Shown: piece by piece, positions 46,741 to 57,472 of the stretch
How positions within the stretch are numbered: position 1 is the stretch's first letter
How the letters are laid out: each line of letters starts with the position of its first letter
Assembly (NCBI GenBank): GCA_036172665.1
Contig: CM069871.1
Span: 3,844,001-3,908,000, forward strand
Length of the DNA: 64,000 nt
Reading direction: 5' to 3'
From: Prosopocoilus inquinatus
Lineage: Eukaryota > Arthropoda > Insecta > Coleoptera > Lucanidae
Notes under the pieces: generated by a model
The model's input: the letters and a program-made list of their open reading frames with translations, nothing else
Database searches by the model: none
Told to the model about the DNA's origin: nothing
Program-made: the position numbers and the translations under genes

Positions 46741-48974
46741 AGTTTTTTTTTTTTGTTTAAATATTATAGACAAACAATATTATCTGAGGACGGACTTACA
46801 ATAAATATTCACTCATCATTGGTTAGGTCTCTCATTCTCAATGTTCTTTCTTTCTTTCTCGCTTCCCTGACCGCAACAGGCGCTGAAGGTAAACGTTTTA
46901 GCCTCGGGGCATCGCATTCCAATTCGATAAGGACCATGCAAATTATAAGTAACCCTTTACGAGTATCTATTCAGTAAAATGGAACATTCCACTTACCGGG
47001 GCCGTTTTCCCGGCCCCACCTGCTCCAGCGGCGAATCTAGAAGCTGTAGCTCCCTCATGATGATATTGGACAGTGGGGAAGTCATCCTCGCACGTTGACT
47101 TTTTATCTTCGCATGCATTCACCTGTGGATACAAAACCCACCCCTCCCGATAGATATTAGCATACCTTACCTCCCGAACGTATATTCTCAGGATCGATTG
47201 ATGCACCGACTGCGTGAGTGTCAAGCACCACTCCGTACCAGTACAATAACATCATCATGCCAGACCTTTCTGGATAGCTCAATGCCATCACCTGGTCAGG
47301 AATGCAATAAACCGAATTTCCACTCACAATGCATGCAGAATACAGCTAATTGTTTTGCCGGTACCGTGCTCTTCATCGGCGCTGCTTGCACGCCGCGGCA
47401 AGAGCCCCGATACCGTATGCAGGTGCACGGTACCATTCTCTGGTCAACGCCCCGGATCGCGTCCCGGACAATATTCTGCTACCAGAATACCTCCGCATAA
47501 CTCATGACTCATGACCCTCAAACCGCATTGCCAATCGTGAGAATGTACCACCCCAATACTTCTGCCAGAACATACCATCTCAGGTCATATTCTGCAGACA
47601 CCCTCTATCTTATGTCCGGCAACACACCGCGGCCACCACATATATCATTAGGCCCATCCGTGGCCCCGTTTACCGACACGTTTCGCCTTCCGCGCTAGCC
47701 CTTGAGAGACTGCCGTCTCTGCCGTTTCTTTGCTGCCAGGACTAAACACGCCCCCATATCATATTACCAAACTAATAACGTAAACAAATACGCTAGTGCT
47801 TCAGAGATATCCCGAGAATGCATAAACTTTCTTAAATTCTAAACTTCTAAAATATATAACTACAACAGACGCAACAGCAAAAAAAAACAAAGAATTTCGC
47901 ACACCAAAAGAAAAATCGCAATCAAAATTATACCTTTGATTAATTTCGGACATTTTTTGAGCTGAAGAAGTGTTTTAATCTTGAATAATGCGAGGGGGAA
48001 AAATGAAAGAAGTGTCTGAATCATCGCCTGAAATTATCAAAGACAATGCCGGATTTAAATCTGTGTTAATGGTCACCTCAACCTCGAACCTCGTGTTCCG
48101 CGTCCCGTTTAGAGTGATGAAACTTTTTATTGGACGATCTGCACCAGTTTACTGCAACGATTGTCGAAGGAGTCTCCGCCTTTCATTTTTCCCGGTCGAC
48201 CTTTATAAATAATGTACCCTTTGTTTAATAATAATAATAACATACTGAGATCAAATGGGGTACGTTGTAATAGTATACTTAAGAAATTAAAAATTAAAAA
48301 TTAAATTAACAAATTTAGAACAAATTTAGGCAACCACCACAGATAGAAAATAGGATCCTGATGGGCAACCGCCACAGATAAAAAAAAAAAGTTTTTTCAT
48401 TCACGATATATTTGTAAAGCACGAGCATATTTATTAATGGTTTAATGGTAATACGATGCAGGGGTGTGTTTGGGGCCCAGGCAGGCAGAAGAAAAGATTA
48501 CGGTAGTCTGCCGAAGGTTAGCGCGAAGGATAAACGTATGCATAAAGGCTTTAATGAGTCTGGCTCGCTGTGTTATATCCACAGGGGCGAATGTTAGGAG
48601 GGTTAATGCAGGCGAAGATAAGATGGATGGCTTCTCCAGTGTCCAATATCATTGTGCTTGAGATACGGCTTCTAGATTCGCCGCTGGTGTGCGGGCGGGG
48701 CCGGAAAAACGGCCCCGGTAAGTGAAATGTTTCATATTACCGAATGGACACTCGTAAAGGGTGACTTGTAATTTACAAGGTCCTCATCGAATTGGAACGC
48801 GATACCCGGAAGCCAAGACGTTTACCCTCAACACCTATTCTGTCAAGGAAACGAGAGAGAAAGAAAGAAAGAACACAGAGAAAGAGAGACCTAACTAACG
48901 GCGAGTAAGTGTTTATTGTAACTTCGTCCTCTGAGGGTATTGTTTGTCAATAATATTTAAATTAAAAAAAAAAA
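46741..48974. mobile_element. About 2.2-kb element with inverted ends of about 400 bp
   Basis: The left arm (46,741-47,150) and the right arm (about 48,540-48,974) are inverted copies at roughly 75-80% by eye. Matching landmarks are AAATATTATAGACAAACAAT, TTAGGTCTCTC, GTTCTTTCTTTCTTTCT, GTAAACGTTTTAGCCTC, CCCTTTACGAGT, CACTTACCGGGGCCGTTTT, and CAGCGGCGAATCTAGAAGC. Each arm has a GC hairpin, GGGGCCG...CGGCCCC. The core has only short frames (100 codons at 47,198; 74 at 47,988) with no transposase motif. It is a non-autonomous long-TIR element of unknown superfamily; no target duplication could be fixed because poly-T/poly-A lies at the tips. Confidence 0.75.
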
Positions 48975-49010
48975 TCAGCGGACAGGTATTGTATTATTTT
49001 GAGCAGCTTA

Positions 49011-49126
49011 GGCCCGATTTTTTCACCTACGGATAAATGTATCTGGCAGGTAGTATACATAGATACAATGGTTTCCAAAGATAAAACCTGGCAGATAAAT
49101 TTATCCGTAGGTGAAAAAATCGGGCA
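49011..49126. mobile_element. PIF/Harbinger-like MITE (116 bp), TSD TTA
   Basis: TTA flanks both sides (49,008-49,010 and 49,127-49,129). The left arm GGCCCGATTTTTTCACCTAC-GGATAAAT pairs with the right arm ATTTATCCGTAGGTGAAAAA-ATCGGGCA, nearly perfect over about 28 bp. The inner part also pairs (TATCTGGCAGGT with ACCTGGCAGATA), so the whole unit folds back. Confidence 0.8.
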
Positions 49127-49162
49127 TTAGATGAGGTAGTAGGATTATTAATGAGTGAACTG

Positions 49163-49191
49163 TAATTAATTAATTAATTAATTAATTAATT
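49163..49191. repeat. (TTAA)n microsatellite
   Basis: About seven units of TAAT/TTAA in a row. Confidence 0.9.
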
Positions 49192-49739
49192 CTTTGTCGC
49201 AAGGAAAGTATGGCTTACGGATGAGTCAGCGAGCTGATGTAAACAAAGTATAATTCTCCTGAAGGCGTGGAGAAACCGATCGCCAGACGCAGGGACTCAC
49301 GCATAATGAATCACGAATGCACGCGACACTAAGAATTGGATGCCCAGCGTTATAAAAACTAAATAGAACATCTGGAACTTCCACCAGTAATGAAAGCCAG
49401 TAGTGAAGGGGGTTTATTCAGCCAGTTTCAAAAAGTTCGTAATTTTTGTGAATTGGTTTAATTAATTTATTTCGTAATAGTTAGCTTCAATTTCTGTACA
49501 AAAATGTCATGTCTCTCGCCCTCTCTCACTCTGTCCGAAGAGTATTTTGAATTCGCGCCAAGTTGTTTTTAAATTTAATTTTTTATCTGCAGCTTTAGTC
49601 ATGTGTGTAAATTGATTTTGTAGTATTTGGAATTCGGTTGAAATGTTTTAATTTTGCCGGAATTTTTTTTTATATTTATTCTAATTCTTTAAAATCTCTC
49701 TTAATTTAAATATTTTTTAATCTCGTAGATTAATTGCAT

Positions 49740-51340
49740 TGAAATTTTTGTTAACATTTGCCAACAAATTGTTAACTGATTATCTTAACAATTTTCTTTT
49801 ATTAACAATCGGAAGAAAACAACCGAGTGAAATAAAATCAAAAAAAAAAACTGTCGCCGAAATAAATGATAACCGACGTCGAAGAAAACGGTTAGAAAGT
49901 CCCAAGAATTCAAGAAACAAAAAAAAAACAACGCAAAATCGAAAGAAAACAACTGAACGAAACTAAATTAAGAGACACAAGAAAGTTTTCACAAAACAAA
50001 AGGAAAAAACCATCGAAAGAAATCGAGGAGCGAATGAAGCAGAATGAAAAGAAAGACTGTCGTAATAACAAATGATAACCGACATCGCAGAAAACGACGA
50101 AACACGACGGTTATAAAGTCCCGAGGTTTCAAAAAACAAAAGGAAAATATTCGGAAGTAAACAACTGAGTAAAGGAAACAAGAAAATTTCCAGAAACTTA
50201 AAAAAGAACAATCTGAAGAAATCGAGCGAATGAAACAAAATTAAAAAAAGAATGTGGTAAAAACAAAAGACAATCGACATCGGATGAAGAACGACGACTC
50301 AAACGCCAAGGTCACGAGTTTTCGAAATTTTAATTTTCTTAGACTCTTTAAACTGAAAAAATTAAATAAAGCAGATGCTGCTGAAATATATTTAAAAATT
50401 AAACATAACAAGAAAAGAAGAAAGGAGAAAAGCATATTTAACAAAACGAAATAAAACTCAAATCAATGAGAATATTGTTAAAACAAGTGATGATCGACTA
50501 ATCGAAGAAAACGACGACGAAACACGGCGGCTGTGAAGTCCCAAGGTTTCAAAAAAAACAAAACGAAAAGAATCAGAAGAAAACAACTGAATGAGACTAA
50601 ATTAAAAGAACGAAGGAAGTTTTTAGAAACAAAAAAAAACGATCGGAAGATATCAACCGAAAGAAACAAAATTTGAAGAAAAAACTGTCGTTGAAACAAA
50701 TAATAATCGATATCGAAGGAAAAAACAAAGACTTGAAAGTCACGTGTTTTCTAAATTCTCATTTTTTTTAATCTTTTAAACTGAGAAAATCATTTAAAAT
50801 TAAATAAAGCGATTGCCGCTAAAATTTATTTAAAGAAACAAAACAACGAACGGGGAAAAGCGTTTAACAGAATAAAATCAAATGAGTTACCTTTGAAACA
50901 AATGATAACCGAGCAATGGAAGAAAACGACGAAGCACGGCGACTAAAGAGTCTCGAGTTTTCAAAAAAAAAAAAACAAAAAGGGATCGGAAGAAAACAAT
51001 TTTCGACGAATCTAAGAAAACCACGACTCAAAATTCCCACTCTCTTTTAACTTAAATACGTAAGAAAAAAAAAACAATTGCCGCGGATATATGTTTAAAA
51101 AACGAGAAAAAATTTAAATGAAAAAAAAAAACAAAATGATAATCGACCAACGCCGGCGCGGCGCCTAAAAAGTCAAAAAGTTTTCAAAAAAACAATCGGA
51201 ACAAAGCAACTGAATAAAAGAAATTAAAAGGAACTAAACTGCAATCGTTAAAACAAGTGACAATCGAAGAAAAAGACGAAAGACCTTCAACTCGAAAGTC
51301 TCTGATTCTCATTTGCCAATAATTGAAATTGTAAAAAAAA
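49740..51340. repeat. A-rich degenerate array with GATAATCGAC/GAAAACGACG words
   Basis: Words such as ACAAATGATAACCGACGTCG (49,866), ATGATAACCGACATCGCAGA (50,072), GTGATGATCGACTAATCGAA (50,488) and AATAATCGATATCGAAGG (50,700) recur about every 200 bp, each after CTGTCGTNGAAA. A longer period of about 430 bp is suggested by ACGACGAAACACG(A/G)CGG at 50,094 and 50,515. It resembles the GACGATCG arrays at 9.7-11.4 and 31.2-34 kb. The open frames are low-complexity. Confidence 0.65.
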
Positions 51341-52680
51341 AACAGTCAATCGCCAAGCAATTTCGCTAAATGCAATTCGTGGACTTGTTGGTTGCGGACA
51401 TTTTGTTGCGTTCACTCAGGCCGGGATGCTTTAGTGACGTCTAAACGGAAGAGATTTACTTCGTGTTCTGGAAAAGGCATTCTACGCAAAATAACGTATT
51501 CAATTATGCTTTTCAAAGCCTGACAACTTCAAGTATAATCAGGTATTTATGACCAGCGATTTCTGTGCGCAAATGTTTGTTTCGTTCTTCCTTAATTCGG
51601 CTTTTCGTTGCTTTTGATTTTATTGGTGGATGAAGATAATTCTTGAGTTGCAGGGAGGTTTAAGGTCGCCAGGAAGACGAGGATGAACCTCTTATCTTAA
51701 TTGAGTGGTTAATAAATTTAAAAAAAAAATGTTATTTACCCAACTATTTCCCGTAAGACTTTATTTAATAGTGTTAAATTTTCTGAGAACACGAAAGCGT
51801 TTTCAAATAGGCATGCAATAATTAACGTGATTACTACTACGTAGATCAGTGGCGGCGGTACTAATACTTTTTCTGTCCGTGTAATTAAGACGAATCCAGT
51901 CTGCAAGGAAATAAATAAACAAATCCAAAGAAAAAATCTAAACCTAAACGATCGGATCGGTAATAACTGAGCAAATCACCTCTGATGACAGATCAATAAA
52001 TCAAATAATTCCTAATAACCATCAAGACCAGTGATACCTACCTACCTACTCAACGTTTGAACTAAACTTAGAAATTAATTAAAATAGCTTCGTTAAATGA
52101 TTCATTCTCGAAACTGGTTCGTTCTCCGTATACATACATACATACATACATACATACATGCATATACCGAGTGTGTGAGTATGCATGTTCTTATGTCATA
52201 TTCGTGATCTGTTGTTTTGATGACATAAGAGACAAACGAAGTGTAGTCCGGTTTCAGTCGCACCCACACCGCCCCCTGGGCGCGCCTTTTGCGACGCGGA
52301 AACGCATGCAAATGTTACAACTTTCAATTATTCCACATACTACTTCTCTGCTCATATCATACCTCACGACGCCGTTTATTTGCCGCCCACCGAGTGTGAG
52401 CTTTAATAGGCTTCCTTTTTTTTTTTCTTCTTCCGAGCGCATTTCATTCGAATTTATTACACGTGGCGCGAATAAATTAATCCGATATATTTACATCGTG
52501 TTACCTTTACTAACTAGCCTTTTTTATGATGAGCTTACATGAGCTTTTTGCTTTAGGTAACTCTAACATAGTGCTGCGAATTCTTGTCAATTAAACTGAT
52601 TACAGTCACCGAACGCATTGACACTTAAACATTTTGCAGTTGCATTTAATATTTCAATTACAAGATTTCTTGAAACAGAT
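51341..52680. other. Mostly unique sequence, no recognisable gene
   Basis: A (TACA)n microsatellite is at about 52,129-52,159. A 123-codon plus-strand frame at 52,171 overlaps a minus-strand frame of 62 codons and has no motif. The patch at 52,250-52,320 carries regulatory-like words described separately. Confidence 0.4.
52269..52313. promoter_or_regulatory. CGCCCCCTGG core and ATGCAAAT octamer
   Basis: CCGCCCCCTGGGCG at 52,269-52,282 contains the CGCCCCCTGG half of the vertebrate CTCF consensus. ATGCAAAT, the POU octamer, is at 52,306-52,313. The patch is GC-rich and has no repeat structure. Function is inference. Confidence 0.3.
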
Positions 52681-52683
52681 TAT

Positions 52684-53470
52684 CGAGATGCACGATGTGC
52701 CAAGATTGCACTCCAAGTTTCAATTGCGAACGCAGCCCAATAGAGTAAAGTAGCATTTACACATGTCAAATGTCAAATGAATTTCAATTTGGAGGTTAGG
52801 ATTTAAGTTTAAGGTGAAGGGTCATTTGTTAAAAATGAATTAAATTTAATTGGGGGCCTGGTTTTGTAACTTAAAACAGATCATCGAGGTGCACGTTGTG
52901 TTAAAAAATCGTGAGGGAGAAAGATACGATTGCACGCCAAGATTGCACTCCAAGTTGCAATTGTGAACGCAGCCCATTAGTGTAAAGTAGCACTTACACG
53001 TGTCAAATGTCAAATGAATTTCAATTTGGAGGTTAGGATTTAGGTTTAAGGTGAAGGGTCATTTGTTAAAAATGAATTAAATTTAATTGGGGGCCTGGTT
53101 TTGTAACTTAAAACAGATCATCGAGATGTACGATGTGTTAAGAAATCGTTAGGGAGAAAGATGCGATTGCACGCCAAGATTGCACTTCAAGTTGCAATTG
53201 TGAACGCAGCCCATTAATGTAAAGTAGCACTTACTCGTGACAAATGACAAATGAGTTTCAATTTGGAGGTTAGGATTTAGTTTTAAGGTGCAGATTGCAC
53301 TCCAAGTTGCAATTGCGAACGCAGCCCATTAATGTACGCTAGCAGTTACACATATCAAATGTCATACAAATCTCAATTTGAAGGTTAGGATTTAGGTTTA
53401 GGGTGTAGGGTTATTTGTTGAAAACGAATTAAATTTAATTGGGAAGGAGGGGGTAGTTTTGTAACTTGAA
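52684..53470. repeat. 237-bp tandem array, 4 copies
   Basis: CAAATGTCAAATGAATTTCA at 52,767 recurs at 53,004 and 53,241 (steps of 237) and, diverged, at 53,356 after a shortened unit. Other constant words are GATTGCACTCCAAGTTGCAA and GAACGCAGCCCA. No protein is seen. Confidence 0.9.
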
Positions 53471-53589
53471 ATGTCAACAAAAGCTGCTGTAAATGCTGTG
53501 ATACTTATCACCTGAATAAAGGACGAAAGTCTAATTTTAAATCAATCATGATGAATACACAAGCAGTAATAAAAAGGGAAACATCGTTT

Positions 53590-53657
53590 ACTCTAAGAGT
53601 ATCTCCATCCTTTGTTTTACACGAGGTTAAAACAAGATGGAGATACTCTGAGAGAGT
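53590..53657. other. 68-nt near-perfect hairpin
   Basis: The left arm ACTCTAAGAGTATCTCCATC-CTTTGTTTTA pairs with the right arm TAAAACAAGATGGAGATACT-CTGAGAGAGT; 14 consecutive pairs (AGAGTATCTCCATC) are perfect and the loop is about 9 nt. The size and arm length would suit a microRNA precursor, but short foldback MITEs look the same, and this window is full of those. Confidence 0.5.
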
Positions 53658-53659
53658 GC

Positions 53660-54341
53660 ATCCAAGCAAATCAGTCGAAAATGCTGTGAAATTTTCACAT
53701 TAAAAAAAATCATTATTGCAAAGAAAAGTACAACTCTGTGGGAAGTCATAGAAGAAGATGCAGCAAGCTAACATCCTAACGCAGCTATTTATAAAAAAAA
53801 AAGATCTACAACGGTGTAAATAAAACGACACCGTTCTACCGGCGCATTTCTCCTCGTAGCGAAGTTTTGAGGATGTTGAGCTTTTCGTTGGATGGCAGCT
53901 CCGGATCGCTACGTACGGTTTACGACGGGGACGAGACTGATCCTTCCCTGTCGTACTTGCCAATTGAAGAAATACGCGAAAGATAATACCAAGCGTTTCT
54001 GAGTCATAAATAAACCTTACTTCATGAGGTGTTCACCGACCGATAAGAACGCGTCGAAAGGACTCCGTCAAATTTTCAGCGAAAACAAGATGCTTAAACC
54101 GCCAAGAACATGCGTGGAATGTTACTTCCAGATCTTCCTCGACGCGGAATAACTCTCTTTTTCAATTTAAGGCGGTCATTAACACATGAATTCATTAAAA
54201 TGCTTCGAGATGGTTAGGTGCCAGAAGCCGGGTGGCCGGAAAGAAGCAAAACCTGATACGCCCCGCCCCCCTCTAGAAGTAGATATTTCGACTTCAGAAA
54301 CGAAAATTAACTGTTCAAGCTTCTAATGCAGAATGGAAACC
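53660..54341. other. No recognisable gene
   Basis: A moderately GC-rich patch at about 53,820-54,060 is unique-looking. The 87-codon minus-strand frame has no motif. Confidence 0.4.
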
Positions 54342-55250
54342 GTCAAGCAGGAAGAGGTATATAAAATGTATTTTACAGGGGCCGAGCAAAACGGCATCAG
54401 CAAATTAGCGGGAGTACTCACGCGCAGCTTACATCTTCTTAACACATTTAAAAACCTATGGCGGAAAGCGCGCAAGAAAAATCTTCAAAAGAGGCACAAA
54501 GAAGAGACGGAGAAACACTCCAACATTATAACGTTATGCTCTCTGAATTCTAGTAAAACTAACGTGACAAGTACGAACATTGACCAAACAGATAGAAAAG
54601 AATACGGAACCTAAACTCTATAAAAAGACTCTAACTAAGGTAGCAAAACTGAAAAATTATCGCAGGCAAGAAATCCTCTGCCAAAGAGTTCGCAGTTGAA
54701 AAATACAAACAAATTTTGACCCACGTAGTTCGCCCGGAAAAATCTTAAGTCAGCTTATTTCACACACTCCTCAAGCAGGAAGAAGTATATAAATTGCATT
54801 TTACAGGGGCCGATCAGAAGGGCATCGGCCTATTAGCGGGAGTACTCAGACGCGGCTTACATACATATTCTTATCACATAAGAAAAAAACCTACAGCGTG
54901 AAGCGCGCAAGAAAAATATTCAAAAGAGACAAGAAAAAGAGACGGAAAAACATTCCAACATTCTAAGGTTGTGTTCTCTGAATTCTAGAAAAACTAACGT
55001 GAAAAGTACGATTGTTGGCAAAACAGATAACAAAAATACGGGACATAAACTGCATAAATAAACTTAAAAAACAAAAATTAAAATCTCTGACTGGGGCAGC
55101 AAAACTGAAAAATTATCACAGGCAAATAATCCTCTCACGCAGAGTTCGCAGTTGAAAGATACAAACAAATTTTGTTGACCCAGAAATTGCACGCAGTTCG
55201 CCCACGTTGCCGGAGAAGAGATGGAAAAATCTTACGTCAGTTTTTAATTG
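54342..55250. repeat. 429-bp tandem duplication (2 copies)
   Basis: TCAAGCAGGAAGAGGTATAT at 54,342 recurs as TCAAGCAGGAAGAAGTATAT at 54,771. The copies run in parallel through TTTTACAGGGGCCGA, AGCGGGAGTACTCA, and TCTCTGAATTCTAG to AGAGTTCGCAGTTGAAA. A 93-codon plus-strand frame in copy 1 is not kept in copy 2, so it is not a gene. Confidence 0.88.
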
Positions 55251-55359
55251 TGGTTAGGAGTCAAATCCAAATTTATTGTTAGACAAGCCACAGTCTCCAA
55301 TACATTAAACATTACGTCAGTTTATTTCACGCAAATTGCTTCTTCCCAGAAGAAATATA

Positions 55360-56802
55360 CGTATCGAAAGGGGACACCGGGGACGGACTTGAAACTGCTT
55401 TCAAGGAGAAGCGGCCTTCAGGATGCTTCGCAAGACAGCCGTCGCGGCGTCAGTCGAGAAAGAAACAGCGTCGTTCGGCATTATACAGGGCGCGAAACCG
55501 TGCCTACTCGAACTCAGCCACGCGTTCTACTCGTGACACACTCCACAAATTCATCAGACGATCCCTCAACGCAGGGAAACTGAGATGTTGCGGCCAACAA
55601 ATTCGTTCAAAACGTCTGGATCAAAATCTTCATCAAAAATTCCAATACAAATCACGCCAAAGAGATCTAAAGAGATGCACCCACGAACTGTTTCGACCGT
55701 TAGTCAACCAACGAAACAAGACGACGTCGAAAGGGGAGTCCGAGGGTCACCGGAGTTGAAACTGCTTTCGACACTACGCAGAGCGAGAAACCGCACCTAC
55801 TCGAACTCGATCTGCTCGTGACACACTCCACAAATTCGTCAGACGATCCCTCAACGCGGGGAAACTGAGATGTTGCGGCCAACAAATTCGTTCAAAACGG
55901 CTGGATCAAAATCTTCATAAAAAATTCCAATACAAATCACGCCAAAGAGATCTAAAGAGATGCACCCACGAACTGTTTCGACCGTTAGTCAACCAACGAA
56001 ACAAGACGACGTCGAAAGGGGAGTCCGAGGGTCACCGGAGTTGAAACTGCTTTCGACACTACGCAGAGCGAGAAACCGGACCTACTCGAACTCGATCTGC
56101 TCGTGACACACTCCACAAATTCGTCAGATGATCCCTCAACGCGGGGAAATTGAGATGTTGCGGCCAACAAATTCGTTCAAAATGTCTGGATCAAAATCTT
56201 CATAAAAAATTCCAATACAAATCACTCCAAAGGGATCTAAAGAGATGCACCCACGAACTGTTTCGTCCGTTAGTCAACCAACGAAAAAGGACGACGTCGA
56301 AAGGGGAGTCAGAGGGTCACCGGAGTTGAAACTGCTTTCGACACTACGCAGAGCGAGAAACCGGACCTACTCGAACTCGATCTGCTCGTGACACACTCCA
56401 CAAATTCGGCAGATGATCCCTCAACGCGGGGAAACTGAGATGTTGCGGCCAACAAATTCGTTCAAAACGGCTGGATCAAAATCTTCATCAAAAATTCCAA
56501 TACAAATCACGCCAAAGAGATCTAAAGAGATGCACCCACGAACTGTTTCGACCGTTAGTCAACCAACGAAACAAAACGACGTCGAAAGGGGAGTCCGAGG
56601 GTCACTGGAGTTGAAACTGCTTTCGACACTACGCAGAGCGAGAAACCGGACCTACTCGAACTCGATCTGCTCGTGACACACTCCACAAATTCGTCAGATG
56701 ATCCCTCAACGCGGTGAAACTGAGGGTGTTGCGGCCAATAAATCGGTTCGAAACAGCTGACTCAAAATCTTCATCAAAAATTCCAATATAAATCACGCCA
56801 AA
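55360..56802. repeat. 285-bp satellite array (about 5 copies)
   Basis: CTGAGATGTTGCGGCCAACA starts at 55,580, 55,865, 56,150 and 56,435, with a variant at 56,720; every step is exactly 285 bp. Units are very similar. The first, from about 55,360, and the last, which breaks at 56,802, are partial. 285 is a multiple of three, so one plus-strand frame (78-87 codons) persists in some units, but units 2 and 3 have a TAA in it. The array stops abruptly at the point where LINE-like sequence begins. Confidence 0.92.
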
Positions 56803-57151
56803 GGCACGATGCGCCTACCGTCGAAATCAACAAACACAGCGTGATAATACCCATGCTTAGCTCATAGAAGATTAAATGGGTAAACCAATGGGGGAGAGGC
56901 GGAGGAAGGAGAATTCCCAAAAAAGAAATGAGAGACCATGTTAGGCGATAAAATATGTATATTAAAATAATTATACCAGTAATACGATACCAACCGAAGT
57001 AACTGCCCAATCTGTGGGAAATTGGCGTGCAAAGCCACGTGAAAAAGATCGCAGATGGTTACTTATAACATGTAGAATGACAAAATCCGAAATTAAGATA
57101 TCGGTACTGGAGATACAATGGTCAGCGCCGCAAGCATATGATACTCGATAA

Positions 57152-57472
57152 AACAAACGAGAAATATATAACATGGCAAGGAACTACAGTCATGTCCACG
57201 TTTTTTGCATAAACAATGTGATTGGCATCGAAGATTACATAAGGGATGGAATCCATCTGAAACTTCGCGCAAAAAGACATATAAGTCAACTATTGTCAAA
57301 TTATCTGCTCGGCACTGCAGCGGATCTATATGACTCGGAAAAATCGGTGACAGTCAAATCAGCTCAACCCACAGAGGTGATAGGTCACTCCGCTAACTAT
57401 CATAATTTAATACAAATTGAATGTACTCCTACAAATTTTCAGATGAAAACGATATCACAAAATACATGTTAA
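57152..57472 (+). pseudogene. LINE ORF1 C-terminal remnant (SGNH-like)
   Basis: An open frame from just after a TAA (57,149-57,151) to 57,472 has its first ATG at 57,173. It contains EDYIRDGIHL followed by KRHISQLL. A D-x-x-H pair of this kind (DGIH) is the last catalytic block of SGNH/GDSL hydrolases, which CR1-like LINEs carry at the end of ORF1. Upstream the frame is interrupted by the TAA and no good N-terminus or zinc knuckle can be followed, so this is a remnant. Its 3' end overlaps the ORF2 start by 52 bp, a normal LINE layout. The domain assignment rests on one short motif. Confidence 0.55.

Noticed and set aside
54333..54614. 93-codon gene (METVKQEEVYK...)
   Set aside because: Lies in the first copy of a 429-bp duplication and is not kept open in the second copy.
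55585..56676. 78-87-codon protein encoded by the 285-bp satellite
   Set aside because: Units 2 and 3 have a TAA in the frame; the period being a multiple of three keeps the frame by chance.
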